In this document: positions 18,332 through 27,617 of the stretch, one piece after another
Layout of the letters: each line of letters starts with the position of its first letter
How positions within the stretch are numbered: position 1 is the first letter of the stretch
DNA from: Pararhodobacter zhoushanensis
GTDB lineage: Bacteria; Pseudomonadota; Alphaproteobacteria; Rhodobacterales; Rhodobacteraceae
Direction of reading: 5' to 3'
Length of the DNA: 64,000 nt
NCBI RefSeq assembly: GCF_025949695.1
Contig: NZ_JAPDFL010000001.1
Span: 3,041,501-3,105,500 of the forward strand
Translations under genes and position numbers: made by a program
The notes under the pieces: generated by a model
What the model was told of the DNA's origin: nothing
The model's input: the letters and a program-made list of their open reading frames with translations, nothing else
The model's database searches: none

Positions 18332-20014
18332 TCAGTGGGCCGAGGGGCGGTCCATCGCGCGGCTGAGCAGCACGACCGGAATGATCCCCAGCGCGACGAT
18401 CAGCAGGGCCGAGGTCGAGGCCTCGTCCAGCCGCCCGTCGGACGCCAGACGGTAGGTGCGGATCGCCAGCGTATCCAGATTGAACGGACGGACGATCAGC
18501 GTGGCGGGCAGTTCCTTCATCACATCGGCAAAGATGAAGATCGCCGCCGACAGCAGCCCGCCGCGCAGCAGCGGGAAATGCACGGTGAACAAGGTGCGCC
18601 CCGGCCCCGAGCCTAGACCGCGCGCGGCATCGTCCAGCGACGGCGGGATGCGTTGGAGAGAGGCCTCGATGGTGCTCAGGCTGATCGACAGGAACCGCAC
18701 CGTATAGGCGAAGATCAGGCCGACGTAAGAGCCGGTCAGCAAGAGCCCGGTCGAGACGTCAAACGTCGCGCGCATCCACGCGTCCAGCGTCTGATCCACC
18801 CAGCTGAGCGGCAGCAGGATGCCCACGGCGATCACCGCGCCCGGCATGGCATAGCCGATCCCGGCGACGCCCAATGCGGCCTTGACCAACGGCCCGCCGT
18901 CCATCCGGCGCGCGTAGCCCAGAAACAGCCCCAGCGTCAGCAACACCAGCGCGGCCAGCCCGGCCAGCATTAGCGAGTTGCCGGCGAAGGCGTAGAAACG
19001 CGCGCCCCACATCGGATCGCCGACCAGCACGGCGCGGCGGATCAGATCCCAGACCGGATACAGAAACCCGGCGAACACCGGAAAGGCACACAGCGCCATG
19101 ACGATCAGCGCCCGCACGCCGGTCAGCGGTTGACGCGCTGCCGCACTCGCGGATTTTCCCGCCGGATCACCGACATAGCGCCGCGATCCGCGCAAGATAC
19201 GCTCCAGCACCAGCGCCAGCGCGACAAAGCCGATCAGCAACGCGGCCAGCTGCGCCGCCGCCACCGGCTCACCGCGCGCGAACCACGTGCGGAAGATGCC
19301 GCTGGTCAGGGTCTGCACGCCCAGATGCGAAACGGTGCCGAAATCGGCCAGCGTCTCCATCGCCACGAACGCCGCCCCCGCCACCATCGCCGGCCGCGCC
19401 ATCGGCAGCGCCACGCGAAAGAACGCGCCGCGCGGGGATTGGCCAAGGGCACGCGCGGCCTCCATCAGGTGCAGCGACTGGGTGGCGAAGGCGGCGCGGG
19501 TCAACAGGTAAATATAGGGGTAAAGCACCAGCGCCAGCAGCACCGCCGCACCGGGCAGCGAGGCGACCTGCGGGAACCAGTAGTCATGCCGCCCCCAGCC
19601 AAAAATCTCGCGCAAGCCGGTCTGCAGCGGCCCGGCATAGGCCAGCCGGTCGTAATACACATAGGCGATGACATAGCCCGGCACGGTCATCGGCAGCATC
19701 AGCGCCCATTGCAGCACGCCCCTGCCCTTGAACTGGAATCCGGCGATCAGCCAGCCCGCTCCCACCCCGATGGCCGAGGCCAGCGCGACGGTCAGCACGA
19801 CCAGCAAAAGCGAATTGCGCAGATAGAGGGGCAGCACGGTCGAGACCAGATGCGACCACGCCCCGCCCGAGGGGATGAACACCTGCGCCACCACGGTAAC
19901 GATGGGCAGCGCGATCAGGGCGGCGATGAGCAGCGCCCCCAGGCTCCAGGCGCTCAGGGGGCGACGGCGCGTCTTGACGGGCGCGCGAGTGTGCACGGCA
20001 GCAGTCTGTGCCAT
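18332..20014 (-). CDS. fbpB: Iron(III) ABC transporter permease, FbpB/SfuB type
   Basis: 560-residue fused permease with two BPD_transp_1 domains and about 12 membrane segments. Each half carries an EAA loop: EAARALGQSPRGAFFRVALP in the first and DAARGLGSGPGRTLFTVHFP in the second. The duplicated layout and the divergently transcribed FbpA homologue mark it as a ferric iron permease. No ATPase follows within the window; downstream is the EamA gene on the same strand. Confidence 0.9.
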   Translation of the reverse strand: MAQTAAVHTRAPVKTRRRPLSAWSLGALLIAALIALPIVTVVAQVFIPSGGAWSHLVSTVLPLYLRNSLLLVVLTVALASAIGVGAGWLIAGFQFKGRGVLQWALMLPMTVPGYVIAYVYYDRLAYAGPLQTGLREIFGWGRHDYWFPQVASLPGAAVLLALVLYPYIYLLTRAAFATQSLHLMEAARALGQSPRGAFFRVALPMARPAMVAGAAFVAMETLADFGTVSHLGVQTLTSGIFRTWFARGEPVAAAQLAALLIGFVALALVLERILRGSRRYVGDPAGKSASAAARQPLTGVRALIVMALCAFPVFAGFLYPVWDLIRRAVLVGDPMWGARFYAFAGNSLMLAGLAALVLLTLGLFLGYARRMDGGPLVKAALGVAGIGYAMPGAVIAVGILLPLSWVDQTLDAWMRATFDVSTGLLLTGSYVGLIFAYTVRFLSISLSTIEASLQRIPPSLDDAARGLGSGPGRTLFTVHFPLLRGGLLSAAIFIFADVMKELPATLIVRPFNLDTLAIRTYRLASDGRLDEASTSALLIVALGIIPVVLLSRAMDRPSAH

Positions 20015-20074
20015 AGGCTTCCTCTACTCTCGCCTTGGCCGTAGCCGATCAGCGGCACAGTGTCCAGTTATCCG

Positions 20075-20091
20075 ATTCTTATTGTCAGAAT
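20075..20091. promoter_or_regulatory. Inverted repeat between divergent iron-uptake genes
   Basis: ATTCT and AGAAT arms with a seven-base spacer, in an AT-rich patch inside the 188-bp space between fbpB and fbpA. The position suits an iron-responsive operator shared by the divergent promoters. Which regulator (Fur/Mur, RirA, IscR or Irr) is not clear, and the arms face opposite to the Irr-type repeat at 41807. Confidence 0.4.
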
Positions 20092-20202
20092 AGAGCCCGT
20101 CGGCTATCCACGACCCGTCGCGCTGACCAAACGCGCGTGCTTGACGCCACCCAACCGCCCCCGTGCGGCACAGGCAGGCAAGACACAACCGGAGATTGCC
20201 CC

Positions 20203-21210
20203 ATGTACCGTTCCCTGACCGCCCTCGGTATCGTTCTGCTGGCCTCGGCCCCTGCGATGGCTGATGAGCTGAACCTGTATTCGGCCCGCCATTACGACAC
20301 CGACCTGCGGATTTACGAGAACTTCACCAATGAGACCGGCATCCAGATCAACCTGATCGAAGGCTCGGGCGAGCAGCTGATGGAGCGCATCCTCACCGAG
20401 GGCGACAACAGCCCGGCTGATCTGTACATCACCGTCGATGGCGGCCGCCTGCACCGTGCCGTCGAAGCGGGGATTTTCCAGCCGGTTGAAAGCGCCGTGC
20501 TGGACGCGCGTATCCCGGCCAACTTCCGCCACCCGGACAACCTGTGGTTCGGCCTCTCGGCCCGCGCCCGGGTGATCTTTACCCGCACCGGCGAGCGTCC
20601 TGACTGGCTGAACGATTACGAAGATCTGGCCGATCCCCGCCTTGAAGGCGAGATCTGCATCCGGTCGTCGGGCAACGTCTATAACGTTTCGCTGATGGCC
20701 GAGATGATCGAGGTGATGGGCGCGGAGGCGGCGCAGGACTGGGCGGCAGGCATCAACACCAACCTCGCGCGCGCACCGCAGGGCGGTGACCGCGACCAGC
20801 TGCGCGCGCTGGCAGCGGGCGAATGCTCGGTTGCGGTGTCCAACACCTATTACTGGGGCGCGCTGGCAGCCTCGGAGAATCCCGATGACGTGGCGGTGGC
20901 CAACGCGGTCGAGTTCTTCTACCCCAACCAGGACGGTCGCGGCGCGCATGTGAACATCTCGGGCGCCGGTGTGGCGGTGAACGCCCCCAACCACGACAAC
21001 GCCGTGCGCTTCCTGGAATATCTGGTGTCGGATGAAGCGCAGGCGATCTTCGCCGACAGCAACAACGAATTCCCGATCGTGCCGGGCGTCGAGATCCACG
21101 GGCCGGTGGCCCCGTTCACCGAGTTCAAGAACTCGGGCGTCAACGTCTCGGTCTACGGGCTGAACGCGGCGCAGGCGACCGAGATCTTCGACCGCGTCGG
21201 CTTCCCATAA
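20203..21210 (+). CDS. fbpA: Iron(III) ABC transporter substrate-binding protein
   Basis: 335-residue periplasmic ferric-binding protein. Signal peptide MYRSLTALGIVLLASAPAMA, then ELNLYSARHYDTDLRIYENF typical of FbpA/FutA. Candidate iron-ligand tyrosines occur in the paired TYYW motif of SVAVSNTYYWGA. The ATG at 20203 is preceded by GGAG; the longer in-frame start would put a non-hydrophobic leader before the signal. Divergent from the permease and closed by a strong terminator. Confidence 0.93.
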   Translation: MYRSLTALGIVLLASAPAMADELNLYSARHYDTDLRIYENFTNETGIQINLIEGSGEQLMERILTEGDNSPADLYITVDGGRLHRAVEAGIFQPVESAVLDARIPANFRHPDNLWFGLSARARVIFTRTGERPDWLNDYEDLADPRLEGEICIRSSGNVYNVSLMAEMIEVMGAEAAQDWAAGINTNLARAPQGGDRDQLRALAAGECSVAVSNTYYWGALAASENPDDVAVANAVEFFYPNQDGRGAHVNISGAGVAVNAPNHDNAVRFLEYLVSDEAQAIFADSNNEFPIVPGVEIHGPVAPFTEFKNSGVNVSVYGLNAAQATEIFDRVGFP

Positions 21211-21237
21211 GCCGCAGCTCGGATCCAGGATTTCAGG

Positions 21238-21267
21238 CGGGCCGGGGGCAACCCCGGCCCGTTTTTT
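21238..21267 (+). terminator. Rho-independent terminator after fbpA
   Basis: Perfect 10-bp stem CGGGCCGGGG / CCCCGGCCCG, loop GCAA, followed by TTTTTT. Confidence 0.95.
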
Positions 21268-21336
21268 ATGCGCGTGGCATCTTGACCTTTCCCTGCACAG
21301 GTTCAGGTTCAGGGAGCCAAGAGAAAAGGAAATCCG

Positions 21337-22176
21337 ATGCCGACTGATACAGCCTACGTGCCGCCCAAGGTCTGGACCTGGGACCAGGAAAGCGGCGGGC
21401 GTTTCGCCTCGATCAACCGGCCCGTTTCGGGGCCGACCCATGACAAGGTGCTGCCGGTCGGCGAGCACCCTTTCCAGCTCTACTCGCTGGGCACGCCCAA
21501 TGGCGTCAAGGTGACGATCATGCTCGAAGAGCTGCTCGCCGCTGGTCATAAGGGCGCGGAATACGACGCCTGGCTGATCAACATCGGCGATGGCGACCAG
21601 TTCGGCTCGGGGTTTGTCGAGATCAACCCGAACTCGAAAATCCCGGCGATGATGGACCGCTCGGGCGGCGAACCCGTCCGCCTTTTTGAGAGCGCCTCGA
21701 TCCTGTTCCATCTGGCCGAGCGGTTCGGTGAGTTCCTGCCCGCCTCGGGCCCGGCGCGCGCCGAGGTGATGAACTGGGTGTTCTGGCAGATGGGTGCGGC
21801 CCCCTATCTGGGCGGCGGCTTCGGGCATTTCTACGCCTATGCGCCCGAGAAGATGGAATACCCGATCAACCGCTTCGCGATGGAAGTGAAACGCCAGCTC
21901 GACGTGCTGGACCGCACGCTGGCGGACCGGAAATTCATCGCGGGCGACGACTATTCCATCGCCGATATCGCGATCTACCCGTGGTATGGGCGGCTGGTCG
22001 AGGGCGGGGCGTATGACTCGGCTGAGTTCCTCGCGGTGCATGAATACACCAACGTGGTCCGCTGGGCTGCCGACGCCGCCGCCCGCCCGGCCGTGCAGCG
22101 CGGCAAACGGGTGAACAAACCCGGCGACAGCGCGGATGCGGTGAAAGAACGGCACGCCGCCACTGACCTCGACTGA
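21337..22176 (+). CDS. yghU: YghU-like glutathione S-transferase
   Basis: 279-residue Nu-class GST of the YghU/YfcG group (disulfide-bond reductase/peroxidase active with glutathione). The thioredoxin-fold N-domain contains LGTPNGVKVTIMLEEL, with the conserved TPNG(V)K stretch near the active site; INPNSKIPAMMD is the cis-proline glutathione-binding loop; the helical C-domain carries DDYSIADIAIYPWYGR. The long N-terminal extension before the thioredoxin fold (about 45 residues) is a YghU trait. Preceded by AAAAGGAAATCCG. Confidence 0.9.
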   Translation: MPTDTAYVPPKVWTWDQESGGRFASINRPVSGPTHDKVLPVGEHPFQLYSLGTPNGVKVTIMLEELLAAGHKGAEYDAWLINIGDGDQFGSGFVEINPNSKIPAMMDRSGGEPVRLFESASILFHLAERFGEFLPASGPARAEVMNWVFWQMGAAPYLGGGFGHFYAYAPEKMEYPINRFAMEVKRQLDVLDRTLADRKFIAGDDYSIADIAIYPWYGRLVEGGAYDSAEFLAVHEYTNVVRWAADAAARPAVQRGKRVNKPGDSADAVKERHAATDLD

Positions 22177-22190
22177 GGCTGCGACCGGGG

Positions 22191-22352
22191 AAAGGGGGGC
22201 TGTCAGCCCCCTCTTCGCGTGCCGCGAATTCACCCCCCGAGGATATTTGAAGAGCAAAGAGGGCGCGTTAACAAAAGCTTAATGCGCCCTCTTTGCTCTG
22301 TTAAATATCCTCCAGGAGGGTCCGGGAGGATGGAAAATCCTCCCGGGCGGGT
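22191..22352. repeat. Dispersed palindromic element, copy 1 (full)
   Basis: Left outer hairpin (GGGGGCT/AGCCCCC, 22195-22211), then the core inverted repeat 22241-22310: left arm GGATATTT, AAGAGCAAAGAGGGCGC, loop GTTAAC...TTAAT, right arm GCGCCCTCTTTGCTCT, AAATATCC. A right hairpin GGGAGGAT/ATCCTCCC follows (22324-22344). It lies between the convergent yghU and nrdJ genes. No coding capacity. Confidence 0.85.
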
Positions 22353-22417
22353 GCGGGTGGCAACCCGCGCGGGCCGAGGGGGCTCGATGCCCCCGAGGCC
22401 CGCCGTCGCCCGCAACG

Positions 22418-22446
22418 GAAAAGGGCCGGGGTTTCCCCCGGCCCTC
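22418..22446 (-). terminator. Rho-independent terminator after nrdJ
   Basis: Stem AGGGCCGGGG / CCCCGGCCCT with a TTTC loop; on the minus strand it ends in TTTTCC. It sits 28 bases past the nrdJ stop. Confidence 0.85.
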
Positions 22447-22473
22447 TCAAACCTCACCGCCTTGGGTTGCGGA

Positions 22474-25400
22474 TCAGCTGCACCCTGATGTCGACCCGCA
22501 GGTGTTGCACTTCATGCAGGTGCCGTTGCGCACCAGCGTGTAGTTGCCGCACTCGCCGCAGGGGTCGCCCTCGTAGCCTTGCATCTTGGCCTTGGTACGC
22601 GGGTCCATGCTGACCGCGACGGCCTCGACCGAGGTTTCTACACGCGCAGCGACCGCGAGGTTTCCGGCGACCGCGCTGACCGCTGCGCCGCTGTCCAGCG
22701 CGCGCGGCTGCGAGCCGCCTTGCAGCACCAGCAGCTCTTGCGGCAGACGTTTGCGCAGGTAGCCCGTCGAGGAGATCTGGCGCAGCACTTCCAGTCCACG
22801 CGTGGCCGCTTCGTCAGAGACTTGCGAGACGTTCTTCTGGCCTTCCTTCTCGCCAGCGCCCAGATCGTCGAAGGCTGCGCCCGTCGGTTTGACATGGGCC
22901 AGATCGGTGCGGTCCAGATACGAGATCGCCAGTTCGCGGAAGATATAGTCCAGGATCGAGGTGGCGTTCTTGATCGCCTCGTTGCCCTGCACCATGCCCG
23001 CCGGCTCGAACCGGGTGAAGGTGAAGGCGTCGACGAATTCCTCCAGCGGCACGCCGTATTGCAGGCCGACCGACACCGCGATGGCGAAGTTGTTCATCAT
23101 CGCGCGGAAGCCCGCACCTTCCTTGTGCATGTCGATGAAGATCTCGCCCAGCTTGCCACCGTCGTATTCGCCGGTGCGCAAATAGACCTTGTGACCGCCG
23201 ACGATGGCTTTCTGGGTATAGCCCTTGCGACGCTCGGGCAGCTTTTCGCGGCCGCGGGCGACTTCCTTGACGATGATCTTCTCGACGATCTTCTCAGCGA
23301 TCAGCGCGGCTTTTTCCTGGGTCGAGCCGGTGGCGAGGATTTCTTCGGCCTCTTCATCATCCTCGATCAGCGCCGACGCCAGCGGCTGCGACAGTTTCGA
23401 GCCGTCGCGGTAGAGCGCGTTGGCCTTGATACCCAGCGACCAGCTGAGCTCATAGGCCGCCAGCGTTTCCTCGATCGAGGCCGAGTTCGGCATGTTGATC
23501 GTCTTGGAAATCGCGCCCGAGATGAACGATTGCGCTGCCGCCATCATGCGGATGTGGCTGTCGACGGACAGATAGCGCTTGCCCTTCTTGCCGCAGGCAT
23601 TGGCGCAGTCGAAGATCGAATAATGCTCGGCCTTCAGATGCGGCGCGCCTTCCAGCGTCATGGTGCCGACGACGTGGTCGTTGGCATCCTCGACCTGGGT
23701 TTTCGTGAAGCCGAGGTGGCGCAGCAGGTCGAACGACGGATCGTTCAGCTTGGCCTGCGGGATGCCCAGATTTTCACGGCAGAACTCTTCGCCCAGCGTC
23801 CACTGGTTGAACACGAAGCGGATGTCGAAGGCCGTTGCCAGCGCGGTTTCGATCTTCTTGATCTCGGCCGGGCCAAAGCCGTGGCCGATCAGCGCGGTAT
23901 GGTTGATGCCGGGCGCTTGCCCCAGCGTGCCGTGGCCCACAGCATAGGCGACGATCTCTTCGATCTGCGCGGGTTTGTAGCCCAGCTTGGTCAGCGCGGC
24001 CGGGACCGACTGGTTGATGATCTTGAAATAGCCGCCGCCGGCCAGTTTCTTGAACTTCACCAGCGCGAAGTCGGGCTCGATGCCGGTGGTGTCGCAATCC
24101 ATCACCAGACCGATGGTGCCGGTCGGCGCGATCACGGTGGATTGCGCGTTGCGGTAGCCATGGGCTTCGCCGAGGGTCAGGGCCTCGTCCCAGGCGGTGC
24201 GGGCCAGAGCGACAAGGCTGGCATCGGGGCAGTTGGCCGCGTCGAGCACGACGGGGTTCACGTTGACGCCTTCGAAATCGGTCAGGCCTTGTGCGGCGCG
24301 GCGGTGGTTGCGGATGACGCGCAGCATGTGCTCGCGGTTGCGACCGTAGCCCGGGAAAGCGCCCAGTTCGGCTGCCATCTCGGCCGAGGTGGCATAGGCA
24401 ACGCCGGTCATCAGCGCGGTCAGCGCACCGGCCAGCGCGCGGCCCTCATCGCTGTCATAGCCAAAGCCCATGTTCATCAGCAGACCGCCGATGTTGGCAT
24501 AGCCCAGACCCAGCGTGCGGTAGTCATAGGACCGCTGCGCGATTTCCTTGGACGGGAACTGCGCCATCATCACGCTGATTTCCAGCGTCACGGTCCACAG
24601 GCGGGTGGCGTGCATGTAGGTTTCGGCGTCGAACTGGCCGTTGCCGAAGAACTTCAGCAGGTTCATCGAGGCAAGGTTGCAGGCCGTGTCATCGAGGAAC
24701 ATGTATTCCGAGCACGGGTTCGAGCCGCGGATCGGGCCGTCTGCCGGGCAGGTGTGCCACGCGTTGACGGTGTCGTGAAACTGGATGCCGGGATCGGCGC
24801 AGGCCCAGGCGGCGTGGCCGACCTGTTCCCACAGATCGCGCGCCTTGACGGTCTTGGCGACCTTGCCATCGGTGCGGCGCAGCAGTTCCCAGTCGGCGTC
24901 ATTCTTGACGGCGGTCAGGAAGGCGTCGGTGACGCGCACCGAGTTGTTCGAGTTCTGGCCCGAGACGGACACATACGCCTCGGAATCCCAGTCGGTGTCA
25001 TAGGTCGGGAATTCGATCGAGGTATAGCCCTGCTTGGCGTACTGCAGGATGCGGTTGGTGTAGGTGTCGGGGATCATCGCCTTCTTGGCCGCGCGGATCG
25101 CCGTTTTCAGCTCGGCATTCAGCGACGGATCGACCGAGCCTTCGGACGCGCCGTCAAACTCGCGGATCGCGGTGAAGATGGCGTTCAGGCGCTGCTCGTG
25201 GGCCTTGGAGCCCGCCACCAGCGAGGCAACTTTCTGTTCTTCGATGACCTTCCAGTTGATGAAGGCTTCGACATCGGGGTGATCCATGTCGCAGATCACC
25301 ATCTTGGCGGCGCGGCGCGTGGTGCCGCCCGATTTGATGGCACCGGCAGCGCGGTCACCGATCTTGAGGAACCCCATCAGCCCCGAGGACTTGCCGCCAC

Positions 25401-26139
25401 CCGACAGGCTCTCGCCTTCGCCGCGCAGGCTGGAAAAGTTGGTGCCGGTGCCCGAGCCGTATTTGAACAGACGCGCCTCGCGGACCCAGAGGTCCATGAT
25501 GCCACCTTCATTAACCAAGTCGTCCGACACCGACTGGATAAAGCAGGCATGGGGCTGCGGATGCTCATACGAGGATTTCGATTTCACCAGCTTGTGGGTG
25601 AAGGGGTCGACATAGAAGTGGCCTTGGCTCGGGCCGTCGATGCCGTAGGCCCAGTGCAGGCCGGTGTTGAACCATTGCGGCGAGTTGGGGGCGGCCATCT
25701 GACGGGCCAGCATCACGCGCATCTCGTCGTAATAGGCCTGAGCGTCGGCTTCGGTGGTGAAATAGCCACCCTTCCAGCCCCAATAGGCCCAGGCACCGGC
25801 CAGACGGTCGAACACCTGCCGGGCCGAGGTTTCGCCGACGAAACGCTCGGCTTCGGGCAGCTCGGCCAGCGCCTTGTCATCGGGGATCGAGCGCCACAGG
25901 AAGTCGGGGACGTTCTTCTCTGCGACTTTCTTCAGGCGCGCGGGGACGCCGGCCTTGCGAAAATACTTCTGCGCGATCACGTCCGAGGCGACCTGGCTCC
26001 AGCCCTGCGGAACCTCGACCGATTCGTTGCGGAAGACGATCTTCCCGTCGGGGTTGCGGATCTCGGATACGGTCGTCGTAAACGCCAGCGCCGCGTAGGC
26101 GTCCTGGCCCTCGGTGGTAAGTTTGCGCTCGATCTTCAT
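22474..26139 (-). CDS. nrdJ: Vitamin B12-dependent (class II) ribonucleotide reductase
   Basis: 1221-residue adenosylcobalamin-dependent reductase that makes deoxyribonucleotides with or without oxygen. Recognisable parts: the N-terminal [17 protein letters not shown], the glycine-rich [19 protein letters not shown], the active-site [20 protein letters not shown] and the thiyl/barrel core with [20 protein letters not shown]. The C-terminus ends in a zinc ribbon [22 protein letters not shown]. Start ATG 26139 is chosen over a distal start that adds 29 unrelated residues. Monocistronic, with a terminator behind and two NrdR-like boxes in front. I saw no cobalamin riboswitch in the leader. Confidence 0.95.
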   Translation of the reverse strand: MKIERKLTTEGQDAYAALAFTTTVSEIRNPDGKIVFRNESVEVPQGWSQVASDVIAQKYFRKAGVPARLKKVAEKNVPDFLWRSIPDDKALAELPEAERFVGETSARQVFDRLAGAWAYWGWKGGYFTTEADAQAYYDEMRVMLARQMAAPNSPQWFNTGLHWAYGIDGPSQGHFYVDPFTHKLVKSKSSYEHPQPHACFIQSVSDDLVNEGGIMDLWVREARLFKYGSGTGTNFSSLRGEGESLSGGGKSSGLMGFLKIGDRAAGAIKSGGTTRRAAKMVICDMDHPDVEAFINWKVIEEQKVASLVAGSKAHEQRLNAIFTAIREFDGASEGSVDPSLNAELKTAIRAAKKAMIPDTYTNRILQYAKQGYTSIEFPTYDTDWDSEAYVSVSGQNSNNSVRVTDAFLTAVKNDADWELLRRTDGKVAKTVKARDLWEQVGHAAWACADPGIQFHDTVNAWHTCPADGPIRGSNPCSEYMFLDDTACNLASMNLLKFFGNGQFDAETYMHATRLWTVTLEISVMMAQFPSKEIAQRSYDYRTLGLGYANIGGLLMNMGFGYDSDEGRALAGALTALMTGVAYATSAEMAAELGAFPGYGRNREHMLRVIRNHRRAAQGLTDFEGVNVNPVVLDAANCPDASLVALARTAWDEALTLGEAHGYRNAQSTVIAPTGTIGLVMDCDTTGIEPDFALVKFKKLAGGGYFKIINQSVPAALTKLGYKPAQIEEIVAYAVGHGTLGQAPGINHTALIGHGFGPAEIKKIETALATAFDIRFVFNQWTLGEEFCRENLGIPQAKLNDPSFDLLRHLGFTKTQVEDANDHVVGTMTLEGAPHLKAEHYSIFDCANACGKKGKRYLSVDSHIRMMAAAQSFISGAISKTINMPNSASIEETLAAYELSWSLGIKANALYRDGSKLSQPLASALIEDDEEAEEILATGSTQEKAALIAEKIVEKIIVKEVARGREKLPERRKGYTQKAIVGGHKVYLRTGEYDGGKLGEIFIDMHKEGAGFRAMMNNFAIAVSVGLQYGVPLEEFVDAFTFTRFEPAGMVQGNEAIKNATSILDYIFRELAISYLDRTDLAHVKPTGAAFDDLGAGEKEGQKNVSQVSDEAATRGLEVLRQISSTGYLRKRLPQELLVLQGGSQPRALDSGAAVSAVAGNLAVAARVETSVEAVAVSMDPRTKAKMQGYEGDPCGECGNYTLVRNGTCMKCNTCGSTSGCS

Positions 26140-26322
26140 AATGCCTGTCCCCTTATGTCCCAATGCGTCGTTTCTTGGACCACTGTTGACGGAAAGCAGG
26201 CTCGCGGTGGGTGGGGTGCGGTGCATAGATCCGCAGCGGCACGTCTTGCAACGTGTCGAAAACCACGGAAAACCCGTGGCTGCTGCCTGTTCCTGCTACT
26301 CTAAACCCTGCCCCAGCGAGCC

Positions 26323-26338
26323 TTACTATATCTAGTGG
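26323..26338. promoter_or_regulatory. NrdR box 1 upstream of nrdJ
   Basis: TTACTATATCTAGTGG fits the NrdR palindrome acaCwATATwGtgt well (core ACTATATCTAGT). It lies 184 bases upstream of the nrdJ start. Confidence 0.75.
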
Positions 26339-26353
26339 CCCTTTTGTCGGCCT

Positions 26354-26369
26354 ACACAATCTGGCGTAG
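26354..26369. promoter_or_regulatory. NrdR box 2 upstream of nrdJ (degenerate)
   Basis: ACACAATCTGGCGTAG keeps the ACACAAT left half and the GT of the right half. It starts 31 bases from box 1, about three helical turns, the spacing usual for paired NrdR boxes. Weaker on its own; the pairing supports it. Confidence 0.55.
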
Positions 26370-26521
26370 GTAGCGCCCGGTCGCAAGTGGTTTTTGTTAA
26401 CGTCGGCGGCTGTAAGCGTCTTGACTTGGGCGTGACCAAAGAAGGGGCAAAAGCGACTCAGAATGCTTGTCTGAAGTTTCTTAGAAATCAGCCACACTTG
26501 GCGGCATTGCTTAACGGCTAA
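26370..26521. other. Intergenic region between nrdJ promoter and the pyrimidine-transport operon end
   Basis: No gene seen. Contains AT-rich patches that could hold the nrdJ promoter (nrdJ is on the minus strand, so its promoter lies here or at the NrdR boxes). No riboswitch-like conserved core was recognised. Confidence 0.35.
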
Positions 26522-26551
26522 CAAAAAAATCGGAGCGCCGAAGCGCTCCGA
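26522..26551 (-). terminator. Rho-independent terminator of the pyrimidine/ABC operon
   Basis: Stem CGGAGCGC / GCGCTCCG, loop CGAA, with a run of seven A on the plus strand (T-run on the minus strand) at 26523-26529. Confidence 0.9.
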
Positions 26552-26582
26552 GATCTCGTCGTCAAACTGTTGCAGTCAGGCC

Positions 26583-27572
26583 TCACTGCATCGCAGCATC
26601 GGTCACGACATGGGTGAAGGCCCCGGTCGGCTCGGCAGTGATCACCGGGTCCGAGCCACCGCCCAGCAACGTCGCCACGGTGCGGGCATAGGCTTCTTCG
26701 TCCAGCGCGCCCGTGGACCCCTGCGTCAGCAGCGCCACTTCGCCCATCATGCGAATCTGGTGGGATTCGGTCTGCGCGCCGGTCTCGTCGTTATCGAGCA
26801 CGATCATCGCCGCCTCTTCGGGGTTCTCTTCGGCCCAATGCCAGCCGCGCATCGACGCCCGGACGAATCGCGCCATCCGGTCGACAAAGGCCGGGTCATT
26901 GAGGTTGTCCTCAAGCACATAAAGCCCGTCTTCCAGTGTCGCGACGCCCTGATCCTCGTATTTGAAGGTCACCAGCTGCTCGGGCGTGATGCCCGCGTCG
27001 ATGACCTGCCAGTATTCGTTATAGGTCATGGTCGACACGCAATCGGCCTGACGCTGCAACAGCGGATCGACGTTGAAGCCCTGGCGCAGCACTTCGACGC
27101 CGTCATCGCCACCCTCGGTCGGGATGCCAAGATGGGCCATCCACGACAGGAACGGGTATTCGTTGCCAAAGAACCAGACGCCCAGCGTACGGCCGGGGAA
27201 ATCTTCGGGCGAGGTGATGCCCGATTCGGCCAGACAGGTTAGCATCATGCCCGAGCGCACGAAGGGTTGCGCGATGTTGACCACCGGGGCCCCCTGCTCG
27301 CGCGCGGCCAGCGCCGAGGGCATCCAGTCGACCATGACATCGGCACCGCCGCCCATCAGCACCTGCACCGGCGCGATGTCGGGGCCACCGGGGCGGATGG
27401 TCACGTCGAGGCCTTCCTCGGTGTAATAGCCGTTCTCCAGCGCCACGTAGTAGCCGGCGAATTGCGCCTGCGTGACCCATTTCAGCTGCAGCGTGACCTC
27501 GTCATTGGCCTGCGCCATGCCGCCGACCAACGCCAGTGCCGAGGTTACCCCGGCCAGAACTAGTTTAGACAT
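26583..27572 (-). CDS. NMT1/THI5-type ABC substrate-binding protein
   Basis: 329-residue periplasmic protein with a signal peptide (MSKLVLAGVTSALALVGGMAQA). The mature start DEVTLQLKWVTQAQFAGYYV and the TIRPGGPDIAPVQVLMGGGADVMVDW segment are the hallmark of the NMT1/ThiY/RibY family, which binds pyrimidine-like ligands (HMP precursors, riboflavin). Here it ends an operon that begins with the two pyrimidine-ring degradation enzymes, so a pyrimidine or dihydropyrimidine ligand is more likely than thiamin precursor; this is inference from context. AGGAGG precedes the start. Confidence 0.9.
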   Translation of the reverse strand: MSKLVLAGVTSALALVGGMAQANDEVTLQLKWVTQAQFAGYYVALENGYYTEEGLDVTIRPGGPDIAPVQVLMGGGADVMVDWMPSALAAREQGAPVVNIAQPFVRSGMMLTCLAESGITSPEDFPGRTLGVWFFGNEYPFLSWMAHLGIPTEGGDDGVEVLRQGFNVDPLLQRQADCVSTMTYNEYWQVIDAGITPEQLVTFKYEDQGVATLEDGLYVLEDNLNDPAFVDRMARFVRASMRGWHWAEENPEEAAMIVLDNDETGAQTESHQIRMMGEVALLTQGSTGALDEEAYARTVATLLGGGSDPVITAEPTGAFTHVVTDAAMQ

Positions 27573-27617
27573 TCATCAACCTCCTTGTTGGCCGACCCCT
27601 TTCAGGCGGGGCCGGAA

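Noticed and set aside
22579..26304. Very long open frame on the plus strand opposite nrdJ
   Set aside because: It mirrors the nrdJ coding frame, as happens in high-GC DNA; its translation is rich in His/Arg/Gly/Asp with no recognisable domain, whereas nrdJ is unmistakable.
26140..26322. Cobalamin riboswitch before nrdJ
   Set aside because: Expected for a B12-dependent enzyme, but no B12-box-like core or suitable multi-stem region was recognised by eye; only NrdR boxes were found. A covariance search would be decisive.
26583..27572. Thiamin-precursor (ThiY) annotation of the binding protein
   Set aside because: Family similarity alone cannot set specificity, and the operon encodes pyrimidine catabolism, so the thi name was not used.
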